Below are positions 25,816-33,907 of a DNA stretch of 64,000 bases, in pieces. The stretch covers positions 62,001 to 126,000 of the forward strand of contig CAZDWZ010000008.1 in assembly GCA_964509425.1 (NCBI GenBank), read 5' to 3'. Under the pieces are notes generated by a model. That model worked only from the letters and a program-made list of their open reading frames with translations, did not search any database and was not told the origin of the DNA. Position 1 is the stretch's first letter; each line of letters opens with the position of its first letter. The position numbers were made by a program, and so were the translations under genes. The DNA comes from CAZDWZ01 sp964509425. Lineage in GTDB: Bacteria > Bdellovibrionota_C > UBA2361 > SZUA-149 > CAZDWZ01.

Positions 25816-25824
25816 GGGGCAGTT

Positions 25825-26814
25825 ATGGGCGTGCGATTCGATTGGACTTTTGAAGAAGCGTTGGAACTTTATCACCAACCCTTTCCGGACCTTATCTACC
25901 AAGCACAATCAATTCACCGCGAGTCGTTTCCTGGACACAAAGTTCAACGCTCGACTCTCTTATCTGTAAAAACCGGGGGCTGCCCGGAAGACTGCAAATA
26001 TTGTCCGCAGAGTGCTCACTACGACACCGGTGTCGAGCGTCATAAGGTGCTCTCAAAGGATGTGGTCCTGACAAAAGCTCGCGCGGCGAAGGCTCAGGGC
26101 TCCACTCGATTCTGCATGGGCGCTGCGTGGCGAGAGGTTCGCGATGGAGAGGACTTCGACAAGATTCTCGATCTCGTGCGTGAAGTTCGGACGGAGGGAT
26201 TGGAAGTGTGCTGCACTCTGGGAATGCTCACCGCCGATCAGGCGAACCGGCTGAAAGATGCAGGCTGCTATGCCTACAATCACAACCTCGACACTTCGCC
26301 GGAATATTACGGCGAAATCATCTCGACTCGCACGTATGACGATCGCCTGAAGACGCTGCAGAATGTTCGAAACTCCGGGATGACGGTTTGCTGCGGCGGA
26401 ATCGTCGGGATGGGAGAGAGCGTGGAAGATCGAATTGGATTGCTCATCCAGCTTTCAAATCAGAATCCGCACCCGGAAAGCGTGCCGATAAACATGCTCG
26501 TTCGTGTGAAAGGCACGCCGCTTGCGGATGAGAGCACCGTCCCGCCCCTTCAATTCGTTCGAATGATCGCCCTTGCAAGGATCTTGATGCCGAATTCGTT
26601 TGTTCGGCTTTCGGCCGGACGGATGGAGATGAGCGATGAAACTCAAGCGCTCGCGTTTCTCGCGGGTGCAAACTCCATCTTTGCGGGTGAGAAGCTGCTG
26701 ACAACTCCAAACCCGTCCGACAATCACGATCGTGATCTGCTCGATTCGCTCGGCATGCAATTCTACGAAAACCCGCCGGGGCTCGCCGCTCCTGATTCGA
26801 TCGAACACGCTTAA
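25825..26814 (+). CDS. bioB: biotin synthase
   Basis: Radical SAM enzyme of 329 residues inserting sulfur into dethiobiotin. The SAM-cleaving 4Fe-4S cluster is bound by CPEDCKYC (C53, C57, C60). Other conserved parts are RFCMGAAWR, EVCCTLGMLT, YNHNLDTSPEYYGEIISTRTY, GGIVGMGE and RLSAGRMEMSDETQALAFLAGANSIF, which include the ligands of the second, sacrificial cluster. No other bio genes are adjacent. The start ATG follows GAGGGGCAGTT. The upstream dyad and 15-codon frame are the visible candidate controls. Confidence 0.97.
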   Translation: MGVRFDWTFEEALELYHQPFPDLIYQAQSIHRESFPGHKVQRSTLLSVKTGGCPEDCKYCPQSAHYDTGVERHKVLSKDVVLTKARAAKAQGSTRFCMGAAWREVRDGEDFDKILDLVREVRTEGLEVCCTLGMLTADQANRLKDAGCYAYNHNLDTSPEYYGEIISTRTYDDRLKTLQNVRNSGMTVCCGGIVGMGESVEDRIGLLIQLSNQNPHPESVPINMLVRVKGTPLADESTVPPLQFVRMIALARILMPNSFVRLSAGRMEMSDETQALAFLAGANSIFAGEKLLTTPNPSDNHDRDLLDSLGMQFYENPPGLAAPDSIEHA

Positions 26815-26852
26815 ACACCGACGAGACAACCCGATTACAGAAGAAGGTCAAC

Positions 26853-28373
26853 ATGGCTAAGGATAGAGAATTCGCGATCAACCCCACACGACAGCAGGAT
26901 TTCCCCGAGTGGTATCAAGAAGTCGTGAAAGCAGCGGAATTAGCGGAGAACTCCCCGGTGCGCGGTTGTATGGTGATCAAACCGTGGGGATACGGAATTT
27001 GGGAGCGAGTCCAAGCCGAGCTCGATAAGCGAATCAAAGAAACAGGTCACGAAAACGCCTATTTTCCGCTTTTCATTCCGCTCAGCTTTCTCGAGAAGGA
27101 AGCATCTCATGTTGAGGGATTCGCCAAGGAGTGCGCAGTTGTTACGCACCACCGACTTGAAGCCAAAGATGGAAAGCTCGTTCCCACCGGTAAACTTGAT
27201 GAGCCGCTGATCGTCCGACCGACTTCCGAAACTATTATCGGAGAGTCGTTCGCCAAGTGGGTTCGTTCTTATCGAGATCTCCCGCTTTTGATCAATCAGT
27301 GGGCGAACGTCGTTCGCTGGGAAATGCGAACGCGGTTATTTTTGAGAACCGCGGAGTTTCTCTGGCAGGAAGGACACACGGCTCACGCCGACGAAGAATG
27401 CGCCCGAAAAGAAGTGATGCTCGCCGCGGAACTTTATCGAGAACTCATCGAAGATAAGATGGCGATGCCGGTCATCATGGGACGAAAGTCGAAAAACGAG
27501 CGGTTCCCCGGCGCAGAAGATTCTGTGTGTCTGGAAGCGATGATGCAGGATCGGAAAGCGCTACAGGCAGGAACTTCGCATTACCTTGGGCAAAACTTCG
27601 CGAAAGCCGCCGAGATCAAATATCTCAGCGAAAAGGGTGAGCTCGAATACTGCCATACCACTTCGTGGGGAGTCTCGACTCGACTCATCGGAGGGATGGT
27701 CATGACCCACGGGGACGACGACGGACTCAGAGTTCCGCCCCGCGTTGCGCCCAAGCATATTGTTATCCTGCCGGTTGTTCCGAAGCCGGAGTTCGAGGCC
27801 GATGTTTTCCGGTTTGCCGACGAGCTCGCAGCGGACTTGAGAAAGGTGCAATACCATGGAGCATCCGTTGTGGTTCATGTCGACAAGCGCGATCTCCGCG
27901 GCGGCGAAAAAAATTGGCAGTGGGTGAAGCGCGGGATACCGCTTCGAGTGGAGATTGGTCCGAGAGATATCGCTTCCGGCCAGGTCATGCTCTATCGCCG
28001 AGACAAAGATCCGAAAGATAAGCTGCAAATTTCCCGAGATGACGTGGTTTCAAACTGCGTGGGAATGCTCGATGAAATCCAAGCGAACTATTTCGCGAAT
28101 GCGAAATCGTTCCGTGACGCGAACATTGAAACTGGAATCAAAGACTTCGCCGCGTTTAGGGAATTTTTCACTCCGAAGAATTCGGAGAAGCCCGAAATTC
28201 ACGGCGGGTTTGTAAAAGCAAAGTGGTCTGAGTCCACGGCGAGTGAAGCACTTCTCGCGGATCTGAAGGTGACGATTCGTTGCCTGCCGCTTGAGCAATC
28301 CGGAACTCCCGGGAAATGTGTTCTGACCGGAGAGCCGGCAACCACGGACGCTATCTTCGCCAAGGCCTATTAA
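26853..28373 (+). CDS. proS: prolyl-tRNA synthetase, archaeal/eukaryotic-like short type
   Basis: A 506-residue class II synthetase of ProRS type 3, lacking the editing insertion of E. coli ProRS and carrying the extra C-terminal domain. Motif 2 reads NQWANVVRWEMRTRLFLRTAEFLWQEGHTAHA, preceded by RPTSETIIGESFAKWVRSYRDLP; the tRNA-binding domain starts near HIVILPVVPK. The C-terminal region with CLPLEQSGTPGKCVLTGEPA carries the cysteine pair of the zinc-type domain. It lies 38 nt after bioB and has its own GAAGAAGG ribosome-binding site. A large palindrome follows downstream. Confidence 0.95.
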   Translation: MAKDREFAINPTRQQDFPEWYQEVVKAAELAENSPVRGCMVIKPWGYGIWERVQAELDKRIKETGHENAYFPLFIPLSFLEKEASHVEGFAKECAVVTHHRLEAKDGKLVPTGKLDEPLIVRPTSETIIGESFAKWVRSYRDLPLLINQWANVVRWEMRTRLFLRTAEFLWQEGHTAHADEECARKEVMLAAELYRELIEDKMAMPVIMGRKSKNERFPGAEDSVCLEAMMQDRKALQAGTSHYLGQNFAKAAEIKYLSEKGELEYCHTTSWGVSTRLIGGMVMTHGDDDGLRVPPRVAPKHIVILPVVPKPEFEADVFRFADELAADLRKVQYHGASVVVHVDKRDLRGGEKNWQWVKRGIPLRVEIGPRDIASGQVMLYRRDKDPKDKLQISRDDVVSNCVGMLDEIQANYFANAKSFRDANIETGIKDFAAFREFFTPKNSEKPEIHGGFVKAKWSESTASEALLADLKVTIRCLPLEQSGTPGKCVLTGEPATTDAIFAKAY

Positions 28374-28401
28374 CGAAAAATCTCCCGGCTTTCAGGAGAC
28401 G

Positions 28402-28466
28402 GAGCGAAGTCGCTCGGAAAATTTGGAGATTCTCTGAATCATTCAGGATTTTCCGAGGCTTCGCTC
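28402..28466. repeat. palindromic element downstream of proS
   Basis: GAGCGAAG-TCG-CTCGGAAAAT (28402-28422) is complementary to ATTTTCCGAG-G-CTTCGCTC (28448-28466), 18 paired bases with one small bulge. The perfect CTGAAT-C-ATTCAG sits between them. A short TCTCC/GGAGA hairpin precedes it (28381-28399). It may serve as the proS transcript end or be a palindromic insertion; the T-run is poor. Confidence 0.65.
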
Positions 28467-28781
28467 AGTCTTGCTCTTCCGCTTTCCGCTCATCCTTTGT
28501 ATATACTCCCTCAATGGTGCGATAAGAAAAAACTATCGTCTCTGGTGCGTTGTTTCTTCTTTGGCGTATTCCGCCGATCTTTTTAACCAATTCTGAGTAG
28601 TTCTATTGCAGTTTGCCTCTACGGCTTCTGGTCGTAGATCGCGCTCGCCGGGCGTTCTCCCGACGCGTGCCCTCTACCCAAGCCGCGGAGGCGAACCTCT
28701 GCCCAGAGGTTTTCCATGGTTTGAAGAGGCACCGTTTACCAGCACAGGCCGGCCCCACGGTCTCTGCGAGAGGGATATTCC
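28467..28781. other. intergenic leader region of the G6PDH-like gene
   Basis: No gene is seen. GGCGTATTCCGCCGATCT near 28564 resembles an arm of the 17.9-kb palindrome (GGCGTATTTTGCCGGATCT). Further on, composition turns GC-rich and short hairpins appear: CTACG...CGTAG near 28620 and CCTCTG-CC-CAGAGG near 28700, ahead of GAGAGGGATATTCC and the ATG. Confidence 0.45.
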
Positions 28782-30323
28782 ATGCTCACCCGTATCTTGG
28801 ACGAGATCCGGCTCACGCAGCCGGCTCTCATCGTGCTGTTCGGCACGGGAGATGTCGTCAAGCGCTTTATCGTGCGCGCGCTGTTCAATCTTTGGCGCGC
28901 GCGCCGCATCTCCGACAACACCGTCATTCTGCTGGTCAGTCTAGAGAACCGCGACCGGAAGGACGAAGCGCCCGTCGCGCAAGAAGTCATCCGCGATAGG
29001 ATTCGCGACTTCATGGTCAAGCTCGCCGCCGAGGCACAGGAGGACTTCGACCACGAAGCGTGGGATCGCTTCGCGCTCCGTCTCCACCACCACGTCTCGG
29101 ACGCCACGTCGGTCGACGACTGGCAAGATACCGGCCGCGGTCTCGGCCGGCGGATCTTCGACCTCGACACGACGTACCAACTGTCCGGCCAGTGGTTCTT
29201 CTACTTGGCGACCCCGCAACCCAGCTTCGGTCCCATCCTCGATCGGATCGCCGCCTTCCGCGAGGTGGCGCGCATCTGGCGGAGTGTGCGGAAGCTCCCC
29301 GAAGCCGTCTTCTCGGTCGCCGTCGAAAAGCCGCTCGGCACGACGACGGACGAGATCCGGCTGGCGAATCTGAAGCTCGCGCACGCGGTGCCCGATCCGA
29401 AGTACCAGTTCCGCGTGGACCACTACCTGACCAAGGAACTCGTGATGGCGATGCTGTGCCTCAGGTTCAGCAACCATCTGATGTCCAAGGTCTGGACGCC
29501 CGCAATGCTTCGACGGATCGAAGTGATGGCTGCGGAAGTGATCCCGGTGTCTGCAGGTCGGTACTTCATCGGAGCCGCGAAGGACATGCTGATGAGCCAC
29601 CTCCTGCTCGTTCTCGCGTTCCTCGGCATGAACCGGCCGAAGAGCGAAGATCCGAGTCACATCTGGGAGGCGGCGCTCGAGTTCCTGAAGAGCCTGAGTG
29701 TGCGTGACCAGATGAGGGGTCAGTACCTCGCGGGAACGATGAACGACACCACCGTCCCCGGGTTCCTCGACGAAGAAGGAGTTCCTCGCGATTCTCGCCT
29801 CGAGACCTGCGCCGGCGTCCGCCTGCGGAGCGCCCTCAAAGGCTGGGACAAGGTGGATCTCGGTCTGCTGTCCGGGAAGCGATTGCCGAGACGACGCACG
29901 GAAGCGACGCTGGAGTTCCTGCCCGATCCGGACGCGCTGTTCGCGAACAGCCAACCGGAGCGGCTCGTGCTCGGCATCGGACCGAAGCCCGGCGTGATGC
30001 TGAACCTGAACTTCAAGGAGGCTGGACCGCGAATGAGGATGGGGAACGGTCCGTTCGTGCTGCAGAACGGCACCGCGCGCCCCGGACACCACGCGATGGA
30101 TCCGTATTCGGTGCTGCTGCTCCACTGGCTGCTCGGCATTCAGGCGTTCTTCCCCCCGGGAGACGTGCTGGAAGCGGCCGCGGAAGTGCTCCGTCCCACG
30201 CTCGAAACGTGGGACCGGAACCCGAACGACGACTGGTGCCACTACGCCTCGGGCACGTGGCCGGTCGAGATGGAGCGCCGGCTCGGAACGTTTCGCGCCG
30301 TTGAGGAGTCGCGAAGTCAGTGA
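28782..30323 (+). CDS. zwf: divergent glucose-6-phosphate dehydrogenase-like protein (GC-rich cassette)
   Basis: A 513-residue protein with the landmarks of G6PDH, the NADP-linked first step of the oxidative pentose phosphate pathway. FGTGDVVKRFIVRALFNLW replaces the usual GxxGDLxKRKLxPAL nucleotide loop; EKPLG and FRVDHYLTKELV retain the catalytic EKPxG and R-x-DHYLGKE motifs (G to T). GAAKDMLMSHLL and MRGQY match later conserved blocks. Third codon positions are nearly all G/C, unlike proS just upstream. The changed GTGD loop and changed catalytic stretch raise doubt about activity. It probably arrived by transfer. A hairpin leader and trailing hairpins flank it. Confidence 0.8.
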   Translation: MLTRILDEIRLTQPALIVLFGTGDVVKRFIVRALFNLWRARRISDNTVILLVSLENRDRKDEAPVAQEVIRDRIRDFMVKLAAEAQEDFDHEAWDRFALRLHHHVSDATSVDDWQDTGRGLGRRIFDLDTTYQLSGQWFFYLATPQPSFGPILDRIAAFREVARIWRSVRKLPEAVFSVAVEKPLGTTTDEIRLANLKLAHAVPDPKYQFRVDHYLTKELVMAMLCLRFSNHLMSKVWTPAMLRRIEVMAAEVIPVSAGRYFIGAAKDMLMSHLLLVLAFLGMNRPKSEDPSHIWEAALEFLKSLSVRDQMRGQYLAGTMNDTTVPGFLDEEGVPRDSRLETCAGVRLRSALKGWDKVDLGLLSGKRLPRRRTEATLEFLPDPDALFANSQPERLVLGIGPKPGVMLNLNFKEAGPRMRMGNGPFVLQNGTARPGHHAMDPYSVLLLHWLLGIQAFFPPGDVLEAAAEVLRPTLETWDRNPNDDWCHYASGTWPVEMERRLGTFRAVEESRSQ

Positions 30324-30353
30324 AAAGTTTGTGCGAGACGTCGTCGGAAACGC

Positions 30354-30383
30354 GAGCCGGTAAGCAACGGTGCTTCCCGGCTC
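30354..30383 (+). terminator. hairpin downstream of the G6PDH-like gene
   Basis: GAGCCGG (30354-30360) pairs with CCGGCTC (30377-30383), with an inner AGC/GCT pair. It lies 30 nt after the stop codon. No U-run follows, so termination efficiency is uncertain. Confidence 0.5.
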
Positions 30384-30433
30384 TGCGACGAAACATTCAT
30401 TCGGCCGCGCAGTTATTTTCCTGCGCAGTCATC

Positions 30434-30476
30434 TAGCCGCGAATTGCAAAGGACCCAGGGCAGGGGTTCGCGGCTA
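30434..30476. repeat. perfect 10-bp stem with 23-nt loop
   Basis: TAGCCGCGAA and TTCGCGGCTA are exact complements around a purine-rich loop (TTGCAAAGGACCCAGGGCAG plus GGG). A further hairpin GCGCAG/CTGCGC lies just before. They occupy the space between the G6PDH-like gene and the convergent unknown gene. Confidence 0.6.
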
Positions 30477-30577
30477 ACAGCTTCGGAAGCACGCGATGTT
30501 TCGAAGTTCGAAGTGAGCGAACTACAATTTATTGTCCCCAGCGAATCGCCGCATTCCCTTCAAAATTAAAAATGGGA

Positions 30578-30607
30578 GGAACAAGCACAGTGGCTGTTGT
30601 GTGTTCC
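30578..30607 (-). terminator. intrinsic terminator of the 30682-31254 gene
   Basis: On the minus strand GGAACA...CAG pairs with CTG...TGTTCC and is followed by CCCATTTTTAATTTT. It closes with GGAAC/GTTCC, as does the terminator of the neighbouring paralogue at 31713-31742. Confidence 0.8.
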
Positions 30608-30681
30608 TGACCCAGAGCATTTTTCTTTCAGGGGATGCTCGGTCCCACGAGTTGGTTTCAGTAAGCGCTGCCGGTTCCGGC

Positions 30682-31254
30682 CTACGGGGGCGTGCCGAAG
30701 AAGTCCGCCTCGGTGAACTCGTCGTCCGTCACGTGCCCGTCGAAGACCAGGGCCTGGCCGCGCCACGCGTCGCAGGCCTGCTCCCAGATCGGGCGGGTGT
30801 TGCGGGCGCTGGGCGCGTTCGGCTCCGGGGCGACGATCGGGCCGATGTGCGCCCGCATCGCGACCAGGAGGCCCGAGTTTTCGTCGGCCACGTACAAGCA
30901 CACCGTCACGACCTCCGACGGCGTGCCCTCGCGGCCCATCACGAACCGGGAGCACCCGGCTGCGCGCTCGGAGCGGCGGCGGTAGACGATCTTGTCGCTG
31001 GCGTCCGTCTTCACGCACGCCGCGAGGCCGACGACGCCGCGCCCGAGGTGCACCTCCTTCAGGAGGTCGCGCCCCTCGAAGTCAGCGAGGGTCAGCCCGG
31101 CGAACGCCTCGGGGAGGAGCGGCTCCACGTCCGCACCCGGGCGGATGAAGGGCGGACCCTTCTTGGTGAACACCGGGGTGCCGTCGCCCAAGGTGGCGAC
31201 GTACTTGCGCTGCTCGGCGAGCGCCTGCCGGAACAAGCTGCTGTGGTTCGGCAT
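30682..31254 (-). CDS. GC-rich cassette protein, unknown, paralogue of 31762-32388
   Basis: A 190-residue cytosolic-looking protein of unknown family. It shares with its neighbour the pattern GTPVF-x-KK, LADF/LADL, a V-x-G-(R)-(V/I)-VG segment, positively charged RRRSER/AKRKDR, RFV-x-(G/N)R, and a C-terminal PEP/AEPW then W/F-rich stretch. Third positions are almost exclusively G/C (codons such as CTC, GCC, CGC), clearly foreign to the surrounding genome. ATG follows CCCAGGTCCG. Its own hairpin leader (31326-31362) and terminator make it a separate expression unit. No catalytic motif is apparent. Confidence 0.7.
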   Translation of the reverse strand: MPNHSSLFRQALAEQRKYVATLGDGTPVFTKKGPPFIRPGADVEPLLPEAFAGLTLADFEGRDLLKEVHLGRGVVGLAACVKTDASDKIVYRRRSERAAGCSRFVMGREGTPSEVVTVCLYVADENSGLLVAMRAHIGPIVAPEPNAPSARNTRPIWEQACDAWRGQALVFDGHVTDDEFTEADFFGTPP

Positions 31255-31325
31255 CGGACCTGGGCCCTTTCACGGGGGCTGACATCTTGCACTTCGACCG
31301 GAGCGCCCGGTGCGAAATCTGACGC

Positions 31326-31362
31326 CAGACTCGAAGCGAGGTTTGTGCTCACCTCGAGTCTG
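31326..31362 (-). promoter_or_regulatory. leader hairpin of the 30682-31254 gene
   Basis: CAGACTCGA and TCGAGTCTG are perfect 9-bp complements around a GAGGT/ACCTC-type loop, 72 nt upstream of the start codon. A second CACCGG/CCGGTG-like hairpin lies between it and the gene. Confidence 0.5.
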
Positions 31363-31463
31363 ACATCGATTTCTGATGATGAAAGATGCACGCGAAGAAA
31401 TTCATGCTTGGTCAGGATTGAAAAATGCTAAAGAGAACTCCAAAAAAAACCAAATGCCACTGT

Positions 31464-31511
31464 GTTGTTCCGCGGCAGCCGGAGTTTCACTTCCGGTTTC
31501 AGTGGAGCAAC
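31464..31511 (-). terminator. hairpin with U-run upstream of cassette gene
   Basis: Minus-strand GTTGCTCC pairs with GGAACAAC, inner CCGGA with TCCGG, and TGGTTTTTTTT follows. It looks like an intrinsic terminator insulating the cassette gene from upstream transcription. A homologous GTGTTGTTCC-GCG-CAGCCG element lies at 32618-32659, at the same relative place before the paralogue. Confidence 0.65.
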
Positions 31512-31712
31512 ATTTCGCGAACTTCACGATTCGGCTTTCGAAGAGAACAGAGAGTTGATGTCTTCGTTATTCTGAAAGCCCGGAGAAAATACTTAACGGA
31601 GGTAAACAGTTGTGAGGCATTTTGCTTACGCGGGGGGATTATGAGGAATTTGCGTTCCGGCGAGGGCCGCCGTTTTCGAACGTTTTCGAATGATCTGAAG
31701 AAATAAATGGAA

Positions 31713-31742
31713 GGAACCCACAGCGGCGGCTGCTGGGGTTCC
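31713..31742 (-). terminator. intrinsic terminator of the 31762-32388 gene
   Basis: Minus-strand GGAACCC-(C)AGC...GCTGTGGGTTCC forms a strong hairpin with a CGCCG centre, 20 nt after the stop codon, followed by TTCCATTTATTTC. Same length (30 bp) and closing sequence as 30578-30607. Confidence 0.75.
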
Positions 31743-31761
31743 GACCAGGGAGAGGCACGGA

Positions 31762-32388
31762 TCACTTCGGCTGGGGCTTCGGCAAGCGCACCCAGTACGT
31801 CGTGTCGTCACTCTTCATGCCGTAGTCGCCGTCCAGCACGTCGGAGTCGGAGGGCACGAGGGCGTGCGCGCTCCAGAACTCGACGATGCCGGGGTGGGCG
31901 GTGTCCGAGATGAAGAACTCCCACGGCTCCGCCGGGGAAGCGCCGCCGATGAAGGCGGTCGTGAGCACGACGACCTGTTCGCCCTTCGGGCGGAACAGCC
32001 GAACCAGCACCGTGCTGCAGTCCTCCACGCCGCGGTTGCGGACGAAGCGCGTCGGCCCGTGCCGGTCCTTGCGCTTCGCGAAGAAGATCTCGTCGCCCGG
32101 GCCGGTGATGACGCACCGGGTCTTCCCGACGATCCGCCCGTGGTCGTGGACCTTCTCGAGGTTGCCGCCCTCGGTCAGGTCCGCGAGGCGGATCGTGGCC
32201 ATCACCTCGATCAGCAGTTCCATCAGCGCCGGCTCGGCCGCCAGATGGTCCGCGAGGTGACTGCCGGACAGCGAGTCCTTCTTCTTGTGGAACACCGGCG
32301 TGCCGCACGCCAGCGTCAGCGTGCCCACGCGGTCGCGCTGCGGGGTGGCCGGGGTGGCCGGGGTCGGGGTCGTCGGTTCGGTGGACAT
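31762..32388 (-). CDS. GC-rich cassette protein, unknown, paralogue of 30682-31254
   Basis: A 208-residue protein starting at ATG 32388, chosen because GAGGATCCC precedes it; a start further upstream would cover the leader hairpin. It opens with a Thr/Pro tract (STEPTTPTPATPATPQ), then TLACGTPVFHKKKD, VHDHGRIVGKTRCVITGPGDEIFFAKRKDR, TAFIGGASPAEPWE and EFWSAHALVPSDSD. I cannot name the family with confidence. GC3 is extreme and differs from neighbours. The gene stands alone between its leader hairpin and its terminator, in tandem with its paralogue in the same orientation. Confidence 0.7.
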   Translation of the reverse strand: MSTEPTTPTPATPATPQRDRVGTLTLACGTPVFHKKKDSLSGSHLADHLAAEPALMELLIEVMATIRLADLTEGGNLEKVHDHGRIVGKTRCVITGPGDEIFFAKRKDRHGPTRFVRNRGVEDCSTVLVRLFRPKGEQVVVLTTAFIGGASPAEPWEFFISDTAHPGIVEFWSAHALVPSDSDVLDGDYGMKSDDTTYWVRLPKPQPK

Positions 32389-32424
32389 GGGATCCTCGGG
32401 TACGGAGTGAGACAGTTTGGGCGC

Positions 32425-32457
32425 CAGCCCGGAAAGCAAAACTTGCTCTCCAGGCTG
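32425..32457 (-). promoter_or_regulatory. leader hairpin of the 31762-32388 gene
   Basis: On the minus strand CAGCCTGGAGAGCAAG pairs with TTTGCTTTCCGGGCTG, tolerating G-U pairs, giving a long stem with a tiny loop. It lies 37 nt upstream of the ATG. Confidence 0.5.
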
Positions 32458-32617
32458 ACGTCTTCACCAGTTCAACTCAGAAACCAACGAGGATTCATTT
32501 CGTAATCGTTTCAATTGCCATCCTGATAGGATGCACATTCTCTCTCTAGTCGAAACAGTAACCTTGGAAAAAAATTGAATAAAACAAAGCCTTAGAAATC
32601 CTAAAGCTCGCCGCTGT

Positions 32618-32659
32618 GTTGTTCCAGCGCAGCCGTAGCGAAGGCTCCGCGGGAACAAC
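32618..32659 (-). terminator. GTTGTTCC/GGAACAAC hairpin upstream of cassette
   Basis: Perfect 8-bp outer stem with inner GCAGCC...GGCT pairing; on the minus strand T-rich DNA follows within about 50 nt. Homologous in sequence and position to 31464-31511. It may end transcription arriving from the 32940-33677 gene. Confidence 0.55.
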
Positions 32660-32939
32660 GCAAATTCCTATCTACACTTTGGTCGGACTGTTAAAATCCG
32701 CCGGTTGGTTGGTAACTAGCTGAAAGATCGTAGCTTCTTTGCGGGATCGGCCGCTTTTTTGCAGGCCGGGAGAATTCGTTTCCTCTGTTATAAGTTCTTA
32801 TGATTTTCCGTAAATGTGTGCTGTTGAATCCCACTAAGTGAGAGAACTGTGATGTTCCAGAGTTTTCGCAAAATTCATCGCTTTATGAATTCCGACCTCG
32901 CTCTTTAGTCGCCTTCAATCGTGGAGTGTGCCGACGAGC

Positions 32940-33677
32940 TTAGCCGGGAGGAAACAGCATGAGCACCCCCTCGACGGCAGCGCAGTTCGCCACGTACCCG
33001 TGATCCATTGCCACCGCAGAGACCACGCCTTTAGAGTCTTCCCGCTCCCGTTGTTTTTTAGAAACTGTTCCGGAAAGCGCACCTTCCCGGCATCTCACTC
33101 GCATTCGTTCGTTCGCGTATTCCTGCGTCACTCCGGTGAACGTGTTCGGGAAATAGTCGGAACCGGAGAAATCAATTCTCGAAGGTGTTTCAGATGCCAA
33201 GTCTTCGCTCTTCTTTTGGCGGTAGAAGTCAGCGAGGATTGCTTGTTGAAATGCAGTCACTTCTTCCGCTGACAGCGGAGTTTTTCGCGCGATGTCCGCC
33301 GTCCCGAATTCTTTGGAGAGAAGCTTCAAGCGCTCAAGAAGAACTGCAGGTCTTTCGGAATAGATCTCGCTCATTGTGGAACAGACCGCCTGTGGATTAA
33401 GGGGGTCGAGGAATCCCGGGAGCTCTGCCTCTCCCCAAATAATGACCAGACGTTCGGGGGTCCAAACATCGACGGGGACGCTTGAGGAGCCGGCGTACTG
33501 CGTGCCGGGAAAGGTGGAACTCCATCCGGCGGTAGGGAGGCTCTCCGGATAGAGCGTTTTCCAGGAGTCACAGAGTTCATTCGCCGGAGAGACCGCCACT
33601 GGGCTTGGAGCTTCCGCACTCACGGCAGAGACACCGGAGGCGAGAATGAATGCCAGAAGGCAGATTGACGACTTCAT
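32940..33677 (-). CDS. periplasmic protein, unknown
   Basis: A 245-residue protein with a signal peptide (SSICLLAFILASGVSAVSAEA). The mature part carries cysteines at LCDSW, AVCST, VRCRE and NCAAV, which could pair as disulfides, and a central helical stretch. Base composition is like the chromosomal average, unlike the adjacent cassette genes. No family is recognised. Confidence 0.65.
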   Translation of the reverse strand: MKSSICLLAFILASGVSAVSAEAPSPVAVSPANELCDSWKTLYPESLPTAGWSSTFPGTQYAGSSSVPVDVWTPERLVIIWGEAELPGFLDPLNPQAVCSTMSEIYSERPAVLLERLKLLSKEFGTADIARKTPLSAEEVTAFQQAILADFYRQKKSEDLASETPSRIDFSGSDYFPNTFTGVTQEYANERMRVRCREGALSGTVSKKQREREDSKGVVSAVAMDHGYVANCAAVEGVLMLFPPG

Positions 33678-33768
33678 ATAATAACCCGCTTTGCCGTGTG
33701 CACTTTCTAGAGTTGTCTAAAAGCTGGAAAAGGTTATCGAATTTTGGACTACGATCTTCCGGCAGGCG

Positions 33769-33822
33769 AGACTATGAAGGCACTGCGTTTTAGTGTTTTT
33801 TTAAAGAAGTGCCGTCTAGTCT
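33769..33822. repeat. imperfect palindrome upstream of groE
   Basis: AGACTA...GGCACT pairs with AGTGCC...TAGTCT across a T-rich loop containing TTTTTTT. It lies about 85 bp before the groE promoter and may isolate the operon from read-through. Confidence 0.5.
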
Positions 33823-33907
33823 CCCGGGAGCGTCTTCAGTCTGCAGTGACTGCTCAGGGCATTCGCAAAAAGAAAAATTAACGGAGAATATTTTTCCCGG
33901 CCGTTCC

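Noticed and set aside
25336..25824. BirA operator upstream of bioB
   Set aside because: The dyad found has the wrong half-site (TTGTTCAG) and too long a spacer for TGTTAAC-N15/16-GTTAACA.
28941..30242. 433-codon frame opposite the G6PDH-like gene
   Set aside because: Antisense shadow caused by high GC; the plus-strand protein has clear family motifs.
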